Assembly (NCBI GenBank): GCA_030220185.1
Contig: JASPKZ010002333.1
Span: 1,240,001 to 1,304,000, forward strand
Direction: 5' to 3'
Origin: Diploptera punctata
Taxonomy: Eukaryota > Arthropoda > Insecta > Blattodea > Blaberidae
Length of the DNA: 64,000 bases
The notes under the pieces were generated by a model, which ran no database searches, was not told where the DNA came from, and was given only the letters and a program-made list of their open reading frames with translations. This document shows positions 63,120 to 64,000 of the stretch, one piece after another. The position numbers were made by a program, and so were the translations under genes. The first letter of the stretch is position 1. Each line of letters starts with the position of its first letter.

Positions 63120-64000
63120 AGAATGTTGAACTGGATTATAAACTGATAATTTTTTCAAGCGGAAGTCCATGTCCAGAAACTCATGGTTTGGGTGCTGTGG
63201 GACATCAAAGTTTTATTGGATAGTTTTTGGTCTCCTAGTACATAGTTTTGCAACTCATTAACCATGGATATAAAGTGAATTTATAAACTATGTCTAAACT
63301 TTCCAGCAGATGTATTACATTCCTTCATAATACATAGTTTATATCCTAATTTGAGAAATTTGTGTTTTGTACCAGTACAAGTAATGTAGACAGCATCATG
63401 ACATGTACCACAAGCATCAAAATTACTGATATTCTGCTTGTATATGCTAAAGTTGATGGCAACAGAAGAATTGATGACCAATGTATGCAGAAAGGTTTCC
63501 TAATAGAAATACTTTACATTGTATTAGTTCACAACAATTGAGAAAGGATTAAGAGAAACCACAAAGTTCAAATAGGTATAATATTTTTTCACATTTGTAA
63601 TGTGTACATACAGTAAACTGTGTTTTCTGTGCTTGTTACATTTTACTGTATGTACGATATTACTGTATGATTCTGGGAAATTTGGTGTATGTATGGTGGG
63701 CCTGAATACTGCATCAATTATTCTACATTTCTATATGGTCTCTCAATAGTAATTGTATAATCAATTGAGTTGGTGTTTACTTGATGAAAATCCATATCTA
63801 TTAATTAAATAAAAATAAAATGTAGTTTTATTTAATTTTCATATTGTTTCATTTCATTTTGGTTGATTCTAGCCTCCTTGGTTTATTCTCGGAGTGTTTC
63901 GACTACACTCCTTGATGTGTTAAGTCTGGCATCTATGTATGCTACAGCAATCTTTGTCTACATGTTGCAATGCTGTAGTCACGCGATCCTATCGTGGACG
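63120..64000. other. Unclassified DNA to the right edge
   Basis: No supported gene. The last ~130 bp is less AT-rich and may belong to a repeat that continues outside the window. Confidence 0.45.

Noticed and set aside
62404..63146. 235- and 221-codon frames on opposite strands
   Set aside because: Both arise from a perfect 69-bp repeat whose length is a multiple of three. Being open on both strands argues against coding.

Overview
This is a window of eukaryotic, almost certainly insect, nuclear DNA. It is AT-rich and intron/intergenic in texture, with no operons or bacterial signals. It is dominated by transposons typical of large arthropod genomes: RTE-type LINEs, tRNA-derived SINEs, Tc1/mariner, PIF/Harbinger-like and piggyBac elements, and degenerate pentamers resembling the insect telomere motif TTAGG. 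The repeat-rich style fits a large-genome insect such as a cockroach or other polyneopteran, but that placement is an inference and no marker gene confirms it.

Layout. Positions 1-2045 are an 80-bp satellite that runs off the left edge. 2.05-6.4 kb is AT-rich DNA with a short tandem repeat, an unclassified dispersed repeat (called element X here) and a dead LINE end. 6470-9737 (minus) is a complete RTE-type LINE between 13-bp target duplications, damaged by two frameshifts. 10-16 kb holds an X copy, SINE pieces, truncated RTE ends and a probable host exon. 16.6-18.7 kb is a ~78-bp tandem array split by a SINE and a pogo-like element. 18.9-19.9 kb is a foldback element with its duplication. 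20437-21786 is a DD41D mariner-like transposon. 22-26 kb is SINEs, microsatellites and a LINE fragment. 26.3-28.35 kb is a second LINE family. 28644-30366 is a PIF/Harbinger-like element carrying a MADF remnant and a nested SINE. 31.2-33.7 kb is three X copies, one swollen by telomere-like repeats. 34.6-38.2 kb is LINE and hAT remnants plus a degenerate tandem array with nested insertions. 38.5-43.3 kb holds a LINE end, a second foldback, a large inverted repeat and a Jockey-type ORF1 (gag). 44425-45751 is a second mariner-like transposon with a different catalytic spacing. 46-50 kb is LINE/SINE ends and an X copy interrupted by a piggyBac element. 50-62 kb is SINEs, LINE and Penelope fragments in AT-rich DNA. 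62430-63119 is ten apparently perfect copies of a 69-bp minisatellite.

Host genes. Three minus-strand segments (60577-60627, 43752-44069, 11496-11662) have good splice sites, compatible phases and a Ser/Pro-rich reading frame. They probably belong to one gene of at least 49 kb, so most of the window would be its introns. I could not name the protein. Two short plus-strand exon candidates (11080-11163, 50953-51015) are much less certain.

The transposons do not act together as a pathway; they are successive, often nested, insertions. I found no convincing undescribed system. The best leads are the two mariner-like elements with different active-site spacing, the foldback/tRNA-like family, the three-frame-open satellite, and the unnamed split host gene.
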